A stretch of 64,000 nt of DNA, from the NCBI RefSeq assembly GCF_027943255.1, contig NC_072893.1, positions 56,948,001 through 57,012,000 of the forward strand, in the 5' to 3' direction. The stretch is from Anastrepha obliqua (taxonomy: Eukaryota > Arthropoda > Insecta > Diptera > Tephritidae). This document shows positions 1 through 10,836 of this stretch, one piece after another. The position numbers and the translations under genes were made by a program. The stretch's first letter is position 1. The number at the start of each line of letters is the position of its first letter. Below the pieces are notes generated by a model, which saw nothing but the letters and a program-made list of their open reading frames with translations, ran no database searches and was not told where the DNA came from.

Positions 1-236
1 TAATTTTCTACTTAAATTAATATTTAATACTATGTGGAATATATAATTTTCTATGTTGCTGATGAGTATCTGGTCACAAACAAACACACAAATAAACCGG
101 CAAGCCAGACAATCCACAAAACTTATTAAGAAAATAAACGAAAGAAAAAAATGCAATTTCTTTTGGAACAAGCATTAGTAAGCTTTTTGTTATTAGCAAA
201 GTGTTAGTAAAGCAAAATATACTGTACCGCACGAAC

Positions 237-428
237 CTCCCTGTGGGAAAAATTGCGAGTAGATAAGTTTGAATGTGTCCTCTTTGACGACGCCCGTCGG
301 ACACTCAGCCTTAAAACCGCGATAAATTCGTTTGATTTCATCCTCTGTGAAACGTGTGGTACGACTGAGGGCACTTAAGGAGTCGGGACGATAACGTGCG
401 GGCGTCTCAAATTCCTCCAATTCAGAAT
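237..428 (-). CDS. Internal exon of a KChIP-like EF-hand calcium sensor (Kv channel-interacting protein)
   Basis: Partial gene: one internal coding exon on the minus strand. It encodes about 63 residues including RYRPDSLSALSRTTRFTEDE, RIYRGFKAECPTGVV and YSQFFPQG. These are hallmarks of the N-terminal core (degenerate EF-hand 1) of KChIP/neuronal calcium sensor proteins; the Drosophila relative I recall is CG5890. Such proteins bind Ca2+ and modulate Kv4 (Shal) channels at the membrane (family knowledge). The upstream edge is a strong acceptor: a long CT-rich tract followed by CAG just above position 428. The downstream edge is a GT at 236-235. The exon is 192 nt with phase 1 at both ends, so it is frame-neutral. 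Later exons with EF-hands 2-4 would lie left of position 1 and the first exon(s) to the right; I could not find them. The donor (GTTCGT) is a weak match, so that boundary is less certain than the acceptor. Confidence 0.85.
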
Positions 429-431
429 CTG

Positions 432-1630
432 TAAAAAAGAGAGAGAAAAATAAACAGGGAGTGAGTGAGACGTACAGGAAGTGAAGTACAAATGTAATGC
501 AATCAAAACAAAGCACGAAATAAGCAGTTTAACCCCATACATTGAAGGATAAAATTAAATTGAAAATTTGTAAGGCTTTAATTTTTTCAATTTTTCCTGT
601 CTGTGGTTTTAAATGGTTTAAGGGATTCACTGCAAAAGCGCATATGGCGCTTTATTTTTCAACTCTACACAATTTGGATTTTCCTTCATCAATGCGGGTG
701 CACAAATACGGTGTGTATGTATATATTTGCTCGGTGTTTGACACGTCAGTGCCTTTCAAAGGCTTACACTGTCAATTGCTGCCGCTGCCTGTGTGCATAA
801 AATGTGGTTGGTGTCTTGGAAAAAATCTCTGCACGACAAGTCATTGTACTTGTATTGCCATATGAAATGAGAACTAATGTGTAGATGTATGAGTGCATGT
901 ATCTTAGACTTTTTATTTGCAATTTCTCAAACTTTCTACACAGTTTTTCGCTCAATACTTTCTTCTGTTTCTTATTCATTATATGCATTCTTGTGATTCT
1001 TATGCTACTGAAGGTCTACGCAAAATATAAGAATTGCCGTATTTATTCTTTATTTTATCCCTTACCATATTTGCGCTTCACTGATTCTATTGTAATAATA
1101 CTTTTACCTTTTTGCAATTTTTCAATTTGTGCCCATAGCAGAATGTGTTTATTATTATTTAGTTGAAGTACACTGAAGACGCCTAACGGATTTTGTGAAG
1201 CATGCTTGTGATATTTTCTTAAGAATAAGTCTTTGGGTATCCATTGGCTCACAAGTACGTACGTAAATAGCGGCTGTCTAAATATCTCTATTTTCATTAG
1301 TAGAGTCCTTGATTGTACATTTACATTAAAACGTATACCAGTATAAATGCATCGAGTAATTTTTTTTCCTCTTTTTTCTGTTTTCAATTTGACTACCGTA
1401 AGGAATTAAATGCGTCTGTTCAAAAGTGTTCATGTGGTTGGTAGATAATTTGGTTTTCCACTAATAACTTTGTATTAATTAAACGCAACGAGTGAGAGCA
1501 AAGAAATACAGAAAGATAAAATTCACAGCTGTGGCCAACTAACTAGCAACGGCATGCATACCTCTGATAGCCCAAGTACGTAATTTTAAAGCAAACCATT
1601 CATTAGATTAAATTCGATTTGATTTGAGGT
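432..1630. other. No gene recognised; probable intron of the KChIP-like gene
   Basis: AT-rich single-copy-looking sequence with no coding homology I can support. It follows directly upstream (minus-strand sense) of the KChIP-like exon, so it is at least in part intron. Confidence 0.4.
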
Positions 1631-1960
1631 GTGCTCTTCGACGTCATGCTCCTTTGCATCTTCTACTCATCACAGGACCTCCACTAGACCCAGTTCCCTT
1701 ATTAAACTTGAGATAGAGCTGGGTTGAGCTGAGCGACATGCCATTCTTTTGGCTGCAATCGGCTGAGATGTCTCAATTTTATCCACGTTATAGCGCTACA
1801 TTCAAGGATAAGGTGCACTGGAGTCTCCGGGAACTGGTCGGAGAAACAACAAAAGCTAGTAGACCATATCCCGATCATGTGCATATAACTACGCAGTCTG
1901 CAGTGGCCCGTGAGAACGCCCGTGAGCATTCTCAGTGTATCCTTAGGAAGGGTTATGAGT
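1631..1960 (-). mobile_element. LINE 3'-end fragment (R1/LOA/I-like, post-RNase H tail)
   Basis: On the minus strand this encodes a degraded C-terminal tail of a non-LTR retrotransposon polyprotein: LTGHCRLRSYMHMIGI, then ETPVHLILECSAITWIKLRH and LSRLQPK. The pattern LTGHCRLR...(C-rich)...HL..EC is typical of the region after RNase H in R1/LOA/I-group LINEs. A close relative lies at 46430-46560 on the other strand, sharing HLxLECxAI, LQPK and a Pro-Ala-Leu-Ser ending with a matching 3' UTR. It is 5'-truncated, with no reverse transcriptase attached. The open frame antisense to it is a shadow. Confidence 0.65.
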
Positions 1961-1975
1961 TTAATAAGCCTCTTA

Positions 1976-1994
1976 CCCCCCCCCCCCCCCCCCT
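1976..1994. repeat. Poly-C tract
   Basis: A near-pure run of C about 18 nt long, followed by CT-rich sequence. Its length is likely to be uncertain in an assembly. Confidence 0.8.
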
Positions 1995-1999
1995 CCCTC

Positions 2000-2689
2000 C
2001 AGTAAAGGTTTTGCCTGGCGTAGCCCCATAGTTTGGTGCCAGCTAAACTCCCTTAACCTTTACTCTTCACTCCTAAGCTTCTCCTTGAAGGTGTGCCATC
2101 CCATAGCAAGGAAAGGTTCGGGTCGTATTAATAACGAGGTCGCAGCCTCCTTTGTCAATGCGTCCGCTCTTCTCTCACAGTTAAACCCCTGTATCCCAGG
2201 ATCCAAACTAGCCGGATGCGATTGTGGATAAAAAGTTGTATTTTAATAGTAAATCTAGTATTTAGTCGAAAGCCATTTGCTGAAAATAAACAAAATTATG
2301 GCCTCTAAAATCTTACACTTGAACTTTTTAAGTTTCAGCAACCCGAACTTTCACGAAAAACCCCTAATTCATTTAAAATGCAAAAAATTAAGCAATGACA
2401 TAATTTTAAGATTTATATTTTCTTTATTGCTCAACAACTTATATCAAATAAATGATTAGTTAATCATATGTAATTAAATTTTTTTGCATAGTTCTCTTCA
2501 ACATAATAACGGCAATACAACAAACAACAGGATTACCAGCTGCATGATCAAGTTGCCATAGGAGATTATATTGCTTTCTCTTCAATTAATGCTGTAGCTG
2601 GTTAACTGCACTCGTCACATTCAAAAATTATGATTTCAACAGTTAAGAAAATCCTCCGACTTCATATTCACTGAAAAAAATCATTGAAA
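2000..2689. other. No feature recognised
   Basis: AT-rich, no coding similarity that I can support. Confidence 0.4.
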
Positions 2690-3240
2690 TCCATCCTGTT
2701 TGTTTGATGGCTCGTACGATCCTTTCCAAAATCAGGTTAAAGAAATCACACAACAGCAAGTCACCCTATCTGAAACCTCGTTTGGCATCAAACGGCTTGG
2801 AGAGGTCATTCCCAATTCAGACAGCGCTGCTGGTCTTGAGCAACGTCATCTTGCTTAGCCGTATTAGTTTTGTGGGGATACCAAATTCAGACATCGCGGC
2901 ATTTAAGTAACTCCTTTTCGTACGGTCGAGTGCAGCTTTGAAACCGACGAAAAATGGTGTGTGTCGATTCTCCTTTTATGGGTTTTTCCAAGATTTGGCG
3001 AATTGTAAATATTTGGTCGATGATAGACTTTCCAGGTCTAAAGCCACACTGATAAGGTACAATCAGTTGGTTGATGGTGGGCTTCAGTCATTGACACAAT
3101 ACGCTTGCTAGAACCTTATAGGCGATATTTAGGAGGCTAATCCCGATGGAATTAGCTCTGATTGCAGGATCTCCGTGGCTACCTGACTTCGAAAATATGG
3201 TTTCGAGAAAAACGCCTTGGTAGTTTTTGTCATGACTTTG
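2690..3240 (-). mobile_element. RTE-like LINE reverse-transcriptase fragment (decayed)
   Basis: The minus strand reads as a decayed reverse transcriptase: it carries, in broken frames, motifs such as the 'QCGFRPGKSTIDQIF' block (about 3010-3060) and the 'NLxGxSLLNIAYKVLA' block (about 3100-3150). Both are conserved in RTE-type LINEs. Many stops and frameshifts. It is oriented opposite to the RTE-like 3' fragments at 17.4 and 25.4 kb. The exact clade is inference. Confidence 0.55.
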
Positions 3241-3959
3241 TGGGCTCGAGGGCTACTCACTAATTGTCAGACACACCGACGCACTTTGCAATATAATTTT
3301 GAATATTTATTTATTTCTTACTTCGCCTTTTTTAGTTTTTTTTTTTTTTTTATCTTTCATAAAATTATATATAATAAAATATGGATCACATTACAACAAA
3401 AACCATGTAACTCAAGTTTCAAATGTTGTACAAAATTTTATAAATTCATTCACATTACAACGAAAACCATGCAACTCAAATTTCAATCGTTGTATATATG
3501 AAGTTTCATAGCTCATTCAGTTTGGATAAAATATTGTGCCAATATTGGGTCTCAAAATCCGAGAAAATTTGGATTTTCGATGATTTTTTTTTCTTCTACG
3601 ATGCTATGCATTTAATTATATGTCAATAATACTCGATTCTTGTTTTTTAAATCGGCAAGAAAAACATTGTCAAAATTTTCCGTTTCACCATGCAGTTATT
3701 AAGATTTAAAATTCAATGGGCTATCAAACTGCATATTCGAAATTTTTCTAAAGACTTTAATAAAAATGTTTGTGGTCTTGAAAAATATGTCTTGAATTTT
3801 TTTTAATTTTGTACAAAGTTTGAAACTTTATATAATATTATATGGGTTTTGTGTAGTATTAATTACATTTTTACTTTGTTATAAAGATAAAATTTCTTTT
3901 TTTTTTTATTATGCATACATTATAATTACACAAGGGTCTCGGGAAAGTTATCTCACACG
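3241..3959. other. No feature recognised; AT-rich with short internal repeats
   Basis: Contains a locally repeated phrase: 'cattacaac(a/g)aaaaccatg(t/c)aactcaa' occurs at about 3389 and again at about 3453, suggesting a ~64-bp tandem duplication. Nothing coding is seen. Confidence 0.4.
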
Positions 3960-3987
3960 TTTAAGGATTTTATTATGTATGTCATTT

Positions 3988-4046
3988 ATATATATATATA
4001 TATGTATGTATGTATGTCTACAAATATATATATATGTATATATATA
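3988..4046. repeat. TA/GTAT microsatellite
   Basis: Runs of (TA)n and (GTAT)n immediately before the left inverted repeat of the next transposon. Confidence 0.8.
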
Positions 4047-4590
4047 GGGTTATTCAATAGGTGCGCTTCAACTTTTTTCCGATAGGGAGGGCGAACGACG
4101 CAATATTTTTTATTTTTCGCTTGTCACTTGTAAACTGCATTAGTATACATTTCATCATGGAACGCTACACACTTGAGCAACGATTGCAAATCGTGCAAAT
4201 TTTTTATGAAAATAATCGTTCTGTTTCTGCTACTTTAAGAGCATTGCGGCCATTTTACGGTCCATTTAACAAGCCGTCCCGTTTTGGGGTTATGTGAAGT
4301 CATTGGTCTACAGTAATAAGCCGGCGACGATTTGTGAGCTCAGAGCCAATATTGAACGCGAAATTGCTGGAATTTCGGCCGATTTATGCAAAAGAGTGGT
4401 CGAAAATTGGGTTCAACGATTGGACTTCGTACAACGTGCACGCGGTGGTCATGCAAAAAAAATCGAATTTCATACTTAAATGTATATGTTCAAACTCGAT
4501 AATAAAAAAAAAAATTAGTTAAAAAAGTCAAGCCGTTTGTGTTTTATTCAAAAAAGTTCAAAAGTTGAAGCGCTCTTACTGAAAAACCCG
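4047..4590 (+). mobile_element. Internally deleted Tc1/mariner element, DD41D (rosa-like) type
   Basis: The left end GGGTTATTCAATAGGTGCGC and the reverse complement of the right end (CGGGTTTTTCAGTAAGAGCGC...) form an imperfect inverted repeat, both continuing CTTCAACTTTT, in TA-rich flanks. A transposase start is at 4157 (MERYTLEQRLQIVQIFYENN, helix-turn-helix region). After RPFYGPFNKPS the frame jumps to the C-terminal end (FWGYVKSLVYSNKPATICEL to KKIEFHT, ending 4479). All of the catalytic core in between is missing and the join is out of frame. Non-autonomous relic. The rosa-like assignment rests on the N- and C-terminal motifs; the catalytic spacing itself is deleted. Confidence 0.75.
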
Positions 4591-4597
4591 TTATATA

Positions 4598-5194
4598 AAG
4601 GGCCCGCTATATAACTTTACGGAATTAAAAATGCTATAAAAAAGAAACTACTCAATATTTTTCCAAACTGTTTTTTTTTATTTTGAAGTACAATCCTTCC
4701 GGTTAATGATGGAATACAACTTCATTCATATGGCTGCCTCGGCTAGCCATACACCATCCCATACGATCGGTCCAATTTTTCAACACATTTTCGATTGTAT
4801 CCGGCTGTATTTCAGCTATGACATCGCGTATGTTGGTCTTCAGTGCATTAATTGTTGCTGTTGGGGTGTACGCACGGTTTTTGGTCGGTCACGCGTTGGT
4901 TTGTCAGTAAGCAACCCAGTTTCTCTTACTTTTTTCGCAAAGTAACGCACATACGTTTCATTCGGTGCTTTTCTTCTTCCCATTGCCGTACGTAATTTTC
5001 GTACACATTCTGCAACATTACCATGATTTTCAAAGTAATGTCGCAATATTTCCCAGCGTTCTTAGAGCATATACACAACCATTTGCGTTCAGCGGAAGAA
5101 TAAAACTAATTTTCTGTCAAATCAGATGACAGCTAAGTGTTACCATTCTTCAAATAATACCTAGTTCAAATCCGTAGCGATAGATGGCGGGCCC
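4598..5194 (-). mobile_element. Second internally deleted Tc1/mariner-type element, directly abutting the first
   Basis: Inverted ends AGGGCCCGC (left) and GCGGGCCCT (right) in TATA flanks bound a ~0.6-kb element. On the minus strand, 5046-4840 encodes an N-terminal DNA-binding segment (MRHYFENHGNVAECVRKLRT, then AMGRRKAPNETYVRYFAKKV and TRDRPKTVRTP). It is followed by a C-terminal tail (NWTDRMVWMAC...NEVVFHH) ending near 4705. The catalytic middle is absent. The family differs from the neighbour at 4047-4590 in both termini and protein. Confidence 0.65.
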
Positions 5195-6876
5195 TATATA
5201 TATGTCTAATATATGAACATTAAAAATACAGTGTGCCAACATTAGCACATCTAGCGTTTTATGTAGGTGAAAGAACCTGCACCTTCTAGTGTTAAAACAT
5301 TGTAAGGATCACGTAAGATTTATTCGTAACAACTCACCAAAACTTGATTGGAATGGTACACGGTGTTATATGCAGATATGACTAGTTTTTTATATATTAG
5401 AAACGTAAACATTATTAGTTTCGTTCAAACTTAAATTAGTTGCACCTACAACCTAATCATAGGTATAGCCATTCGCACACTTTGTGGTGAGAAGTACTTG
5501 TAAAACATTAAAATGAGTTCAAGCTTTGATGCGGCTTTTTAGTTTTATACGCAAATTTGCCTCTTACTTAGTTTACTGCACTTCCCAAATCATTTATAGT
5601 ACTATTTCGTGACCTAAATTGGCATATTGACATTGGCATCGCCTTCGGTTGAAGTGCTTCCCCTAGCCAAACATTTCTTTATACCACAAAACTAACTATT
5701 TTATAGCTATATAATAAAGAAAGCCCCAATGAAAAGATATTGCGCGGGAGAGAAATTTTTAATTAACTGCAGTTGGAAAAATAGATAAGAAGAACGAGTG
5801 CACAAAGAAAAAAATTAAGTAGCAGCGTGCATATTATAAAAGTAGCGTGTTATATGTGTATGCGTTGGTAGTTACAACTAAATATATCATTGTGTAGGTG
5901 TAAACATAGCTATCATGTAAGGACCGCTTGAAAGCATTGGGCTTATGTACTTTCAGCGAATTTTACACAGCCCAATTTTAAAAGGGTTGTAAACAAGGAA
6001 TTCAAACAGAAAGTTTCTTAAAGGGAATACTTTTGGCATGCCTTTTTTCTACTTTTTTGTATGTGAAAAAGTGTTTATGATAAAGAGGCGCTTCTGAGGG
6101 GCACAGCAGCAATAATAGCACACATTATAATATACTCGAATGAAAGAAGTTTGGCCAATAGACGATTATCGATAAAAACATAAAATGTGCACAATTTTGT
6201 ACCAAACTACGTCAAATTTCAACCGAAGTCGAACCTAAACTTGGCAGTAAAATAGCTTAATTAGAGATGACCTGATACCAGCAATTAAAAATACTTACGA
6301 GCGAAAGCATCGAGACTTTTAAAATATCTAATCATTCTACCTAATCACGAGCATATTACCCTACAATCCTGCCAAACATATATAATTAATAACTTAAGTT
6401 TTTTCAATTTAGGACTTCTACGTTTCTAAATTTAAATTTTTTCTACAACTAAAGCGTAAATGGGGGATCTACGCAAACTTTGAGGCAAAAAGTCAAAAAA
6501 GGATACGTCCATGTGATTTAACACCACAAGAATATTTTTTTGTAGAGTTAAGACGTTGTAGTAAGCTTATGTTAAAAAGTACCAAATTTTTCGACAAAAA
6601 TATCAAATTAATGTTCATAAGTCTTAGTATTGCAAAGGCGCAAAATATGGAAAGCAGCCCTCGTATTCTTTCTCTTTTAATTTTTGGTCTACAAAAGAAG
6701 CAACAGTGTTTATATTTTATTCAGAAGTTACTTAAATTTTTGAAAGACAGGTAAAATTTAGTTCTTTTAACTGTACAAGGACTTTTCTGCCTTTGAGCAT
6801 TGACTCGTTTATTATTCTCTTGTTCCTTCCTAAATTAGGGAGATTGGTGAAAAATACACTTGTTGCCTTGAATAGC
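5195..6876. other. No gene recognised
   Basis: About 1.7 kb of AT-rich sequence without recognisable coding or element structure. Confidence 0.4.
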
Positions 6877-6880
6877 TTAT

Positions 6881-7298
6881 TGACGACCCCGGTGATCTAG
6901 AAATGTCAAAAAATCGATTTTTTGTATTTCCGATGTTTCGAAAGTATGGTGTCTTAAAAATATACTGTGAAATTTCCATGCTGAAATTTCCAATGTTATA
7001 GTTTCTACAGCCCATTAAGTAGGTAGTGAGCGGTCAGAGCACTCGTCCCTCAAACTTTAAGCTCATTTATCTCGAAACGACTTTTTTCAGCCTGGTGTTC
7101 AACCGAATCGTCTGAAATTTTAATATGTTGTTTATGATATCAATGACTATCGTCCGTACTAGAATCATATTACTATTTTAATTACTTCGTATTTTTTTAT
7201 TAAAAAACTGAAAAAAGAGTTTGACACTCCGTGTAACCGTGTAAAAAACAAATACTGAAAGTACCCTAAATTTTCGAGCTCTAGACCACCGGGGCCCC
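6881..7298. mobile_element. TTAA-type MITE, copy 1
   Basis: Right end ...CTAGACCACCGGGGCCCC followed by TTAA (7299-7302). The left end (CCCCGGTGATCTAG at about 6887) is its inverted match, next to TTAT rather than a perfect TTAA. Copy 2 at 20441-21130 shares long blocks with it, for example CCGAATCGTCTGAAATTTTA and CTATCGTCCGTACTAGAAT. No coding capacity. TTAA target choice suggests mobilisation by a piggyBac-type transposase (inference). Confidence 0.7.
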
Positions 7299-7302
7299 TT
7301 AA

Positions 7303-8129
7303 CTCCACAGAGCTATTAAAATATATAAGTAAAATAAAAGAAGAAATATAAGGCAAAACATTGAAAATATTTGTAATCTAGTTAATATAAATGATAACGC
7401 TTAATCAACACCTACCTAAACATTTCCATACCCTTCATTGATTTAAAAAATACAGATAATTTAATTCAATTATCCCTATTAACTTTGTTGAGCTAAGCAA
7501 ATTTCACTAAACGTGGAGCTCACACGAGAGTACAGAAAATTTAAAGTAGAACCAGCACTCAGCAATGGAGATGCCGCAATTTTTTATGGGCACTACAGCG
7601 CATGCGTATCGTGGCAAAGTCTCAGCAAGGGCCATTGCATTTTATATGCGCCTAATAAATGAGTAAAAGGCACTCATGTATGTCTGCATTGCTCAAAAAA
7701 GTGGACAAAAATAGAGAATAGCAAGCAACGAAGATAATAAGTGCACAATAAAGTAAAACATATCCACACCAACACTCGGCGGAGATGCATAAAAATGGCG
7801 AATGGTGAATAAAGCGTAAAAAATATTGAAGCTAAAAATAGTGCAAGTTTTTGTGCGCTCCAAGGTTCAAAGGGAATGCGAAAAGTGTGCAGTGAATAGT
7901 TAAATGCAGAATTAATATCAAAACAAGAAAAAAGATTTTGTTTGATATGGTTTTTTCCCACTTTTGAAGTTTTTTTATTTACTTCGTGCCTATCAACTTT
8001 CCGAGCTACATTTATTTATTTATTAAAGGCCTTTGCACTCAACCAACTAGCAGGAAATTTATATAATATTTCTTTTCGTATTCACTAACGAGAATTGCAG
8101 TCGATTGATAGTGCAAAATGATATTCATA
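7303..8129. other. No feature recognised
   Basis: AT-rich, nothing supportable on either strand. Confidence 0.4.
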
Positions 8130-9200
8130 TTTTGTTAGTAATTTACATTGCAGCGGACGCCGTAGCCGAAAGACTACGATTCGGTGGTATAGAGCTTCGA
8201 AATCGCGAGCATGAAATACTAAATTATAAAAAAAGTTTAGTTTTTTCTGATAGCACTCGCACCTCGGCAGGCAATGGCAAACCTCCGAGTGCATTTCTGC
8301 CATGAAAAACTCATAAAAATATCTGCCGTTCGGAGTCGGCTTAAGGGATAACACCACTGTACACGCGTAAAATAAACACGATTTTTAAAGAATTTTTTTT
8401 GTATAGAAGGGAAGGGAAAACAATCACTCTGATTTGGGAAGTTATTACTTATATACTAAAATACAAAACTACAAAGTTTGATCGAAAAATTTTACAAAAT
8501 GGCGGCATTGGAGACATTTTTGTAATGTGGTTTCTCTTGAAAGAGCTCCGCGGCACGCAGCACAGAGGGTGCAAATTTTAATCTAGAGCAAAGAAACATT
8601 TTTTTTCTTAATCTAGATAAGAATAGCTAGAGAAACACGTAGGGGATTTAAAAAATATTTATTTTTGTGGAATTAACAAGCATTTGAAGGAAAACACTCC
8701 ATTTTGGACTCAAAAAACGGCACTTAAATAATTATAATAATCGTTTAAATTAATCTATCGAAAATCCCCTATGCTCTTCTCTTAAGAAGGTTATTATACA
8801 GACGTAGTGAAAAACCTGATTAAAAATATTTAAAATTGTTTGAGTTATGCTGCGTGCCAATTTCAGAAAACGTGTTTTGAGAAAAACGCGTTTAAAGTTT
8901 GGAAATTTGGAGAAGTCGTTAGGTAGCAGTCACTAACGCTTGGTTAAAAGCTTCAAATATTTATGAAATAAACTTCGGTAACGTATAAAACTTTTTGTTC
9001 TGTATTTTAAAAGGTTCAAAGAATTTTTTAAGCTTATAAAAAAAAAATCAATTTTTTGAAATTTCTACAGTGGTGTTACCCCTTAAAACTGCCTCCATTT
9101 GTGGAACAACATCAAGAGGCACACGACAAATAGGAGGTGGAGCTCGGCCAAAGACCCAAAAAGGGTGTATGCGCCAATTATATATGTATATATATATATT
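8130..9200 (+). repeat. tRNA-like SINE, copy A, split by a TTAA MITE
   Basis: The head is at 8130-8344: GCGGACGCCGTAGCCGAAAG resembles a tRNA A box, then a Pol III B-box-like GCTTCGAAATC, then the conserved body with CTCGGCAGGCAATGGCAAAC and TCTGCCGTTCGGAGTCGGC. The 3' body is at 9083-9200 (CTCCATTTGTGGAACAACAT, GGAGCTCGGCCA, AAAAAGGGTGTATGCGCCAA), ending in a (TA)n tail. The two parts are continuous when 8345-9082 is taken out, as comparison with copy E (45955-46280) shows. Pol III transcription is inferred from the boxes. Confidence 0.8.
8345..9082. mobile_element. TTAA-flanked MITE nested in SINE copy A
   Basis: Terminal inverted repeats GGGATAACACCACTGTA (left) and TACAGTGGTGTTACCCC (right) are flanked on both sides by TTAA (8341-8344 and 9083-9086), the piggyBac-type target duplication. 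Length 738 bp, no transposase. Its right subterminal sequence (TAGAAATTTCAAAAAATTGA read inward) resembles the left subterminal part of the MITE at 6881, suggesting a common origin. Confidence 0.85.
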
Positions 9201-10089
9201 AAGTTAATAAATTATAAATTTATTTAGGTTTTTAAAAAATATCTAAGAGCTTAGCTCTTTATTTATTGAGTTATCTTTTTACACTGTGACTTAAAATTAC
9301 AATATCTCTTATAAATAAACTTATGCTGGTCTTTTACATAATTCTTTATTGATCAGCATTTTAATTATTTGGCACAGTTCAGCAAAAGTAAGCAAAAATG
9401 ATTTATAAGCATTTAGCTGCAATGTAAGCAGTCATGAAATCAGTACAACGAACTTAGCTAAATATGCTGACTAAATATTAAATATAAATATTAAAATATG
9501 ACAACTGATATGAAATAACTAAATATTAATAATTGTAAATAAATATTGCATTAACTTATATAAAGGGAAACGGTTTCAAAATTTCCTTATTTTTTTCGCC
9601 GTCACAGGTAGGCGTATGGAGCAAAAGCTCTCAAAGGATTACAATTTAAAAATAAGAACTTAAAAACTCGTTTTTGTTAGGCAAAATACAACCAATACAA
9701 TCTTTCGCAACCTAGGCCGAGATGTCCTTAATATGATGGTACCAACCTTGTCCTCCGGTATTTCGTTCTCTTCATTCTGCTCAATTTTCTGAACGAAAAA
9801 TTCTATAATTCAAAATTTTTTGATATGTTCGGTTTCAGCTCCACACATTTCAGTGGAACGTTTAGTTGGTTTTACTTTATTATGCGAAACTTTGATTAAT
9901 TCTGCGATGTTAATAAGTTTGAGTTTTGCGCCGCATTTATATTCTCAAAACCTTTTTGAGGCCGCCTAGTCGCATAACGGAAATAAACAACCAACTAGGG
10001 AACTCGTTTTACCAATGCATTGCCACTCAATGAGCTCCCCGAAAAACAAAAAAGCACTTCCAAATTAGTACCAAGAACTCTTTGAGAAG
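9201..10089. other. No gene recognised
   Basis: AT-rich spacer between the SINE and the first peptide-gene repeat. Confidence 0.4.
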
Positions 10090-10231
10090 GCTAAAAGATT
10101 CAATACAATGAGAATGAAATAAATATATTCGCTCAATATCAATTTGATTTATTTGTATGTATATTTGCACATCAATGTACAATTTTTAGTGAAACTAATA
10201 TACAATAATTTTTTTGTATTCGTTCTTTCTT

Positions 10232-10432
10232 CTAATGCTTGGGAATTCGTAATAAGGGATCGGTTCGTAAAATATCTCGGTATTCCGGTTTAATGTATTC
10301 TGCTACAGGTTTCGTGTGACCCAGAGTTCGTGAATAGTGCCTTTCTTCGAGAGGATAGTCCGTCGTGTTGATATATTCAGCACGGCTTGCTGTAATGCAA
10401 ACTACAAAAATAAGAAAGATTGTCAATTTCAT
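10232..10432 (-). CDS. Small secreted peptide, paralogue 1
   Basis: A 66-aa single-exon ORF. The first ATG is at 10432 in good context (GTGAGAATGA); a longer reading would need a non-ATG start. Residues 1-18 (MKLTIFLIFVVCITASRA) are a classic signal peptide: Lys, hydrophobic core, Ala-X-Ala cleavage site. The mature part is 48 residues, cysteine-free and rich in Tyr, Arg, Pro and acidic residues, ending DPLLRIPKH and stop. I do not recognise the family. It has its own TATA box (10504-10510) and an AATAAA about 80 nt past the stop (10148-10153, minus strand). Paralogue 2 lies at 12429-12668 and a broken relative at 42714-42952. A short secreted peptide under a compact promoter could be an effector, seminal-fluid or immune peptide, but nothing in the sequence decides this. 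Confidence 0.75.
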   Translation of the reverse strand: MKLTIFLIFVVCITASRAEYINTTDYPLEERHYSRTLGHTKPVAEYIKPEYRDILRTDPLLRIPKH

Positions 10433-10503
10433 TCTCACTTAAATCAACTGAAAGCAATGGATGTGTAAAATTGACTGAAGCAATGAAGTTGGTAAGGATT
10501 GCC

Positions 10504-10510
10504 TTATATA
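10504..10510 (-). promoter_or_regulatory. TATA box of peptide gene 1
   Basis: TATATAA on the minus strand, 72-78 nt upstream of the ATG, leaving room for a start site about 30 nt downstream and a short 5' UTR. The same motif with the same spacing is present upstream of the other two copies. Confidence 0.7.
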
Positions 10511-10836
10511 GGCGGTGTCTAACCCTTAGTCATTGTTTTACAACGCTCTTTAGATTATTGTTGAGCATCGCTGCTGAAATACGTTGACTAAACAATTTGT
10601 GGTTATGAAATCACAAGAAATTTAACTTTAATCACATTTTTCTTTATTTTCGCTTTACATTGAAAGCAGCAATGTTAGCTGCAGCCAGTGAACTATAGGC
10701 TGATTCATTTTATTTATCGCAACGACCGATGAGGCGGGGCACTGTGGCCAAGTACAGAATTCTTGCGATTAATTCAAAACTTGAAGAAAATTTAATTTTA
10801 CAATACTGATGAATAATTTTAAAATACCGATTGTTG

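Larger units (their letters stand above)
10090..10836. repeat. Segmental duplication, copy 1 (peptide gene 1 with promoter and flanks)
   Basis: Matches 12333-13077 in the same orientation over the whole length (offset about 2,241). The upstream half (about 10433-10830) differs from its partner at only about eight of ~395 positions by my hand alignment. The similarity stops sharply at both ends. Confidence 0.9.

Noticed and set aside
1738..2031. 97-aa plus-strand frame ending in poly-Pro
   Set aside because: It is antisense to a LINE fragment and its Pro tail is just the poly-C tract.
10232..10438. Longer start (68 aa) for peptide gene 1
   Set aside because: The extra two codons would need a GTG start; the ATG at 10432 has good context and leaves a standard signal peptide.
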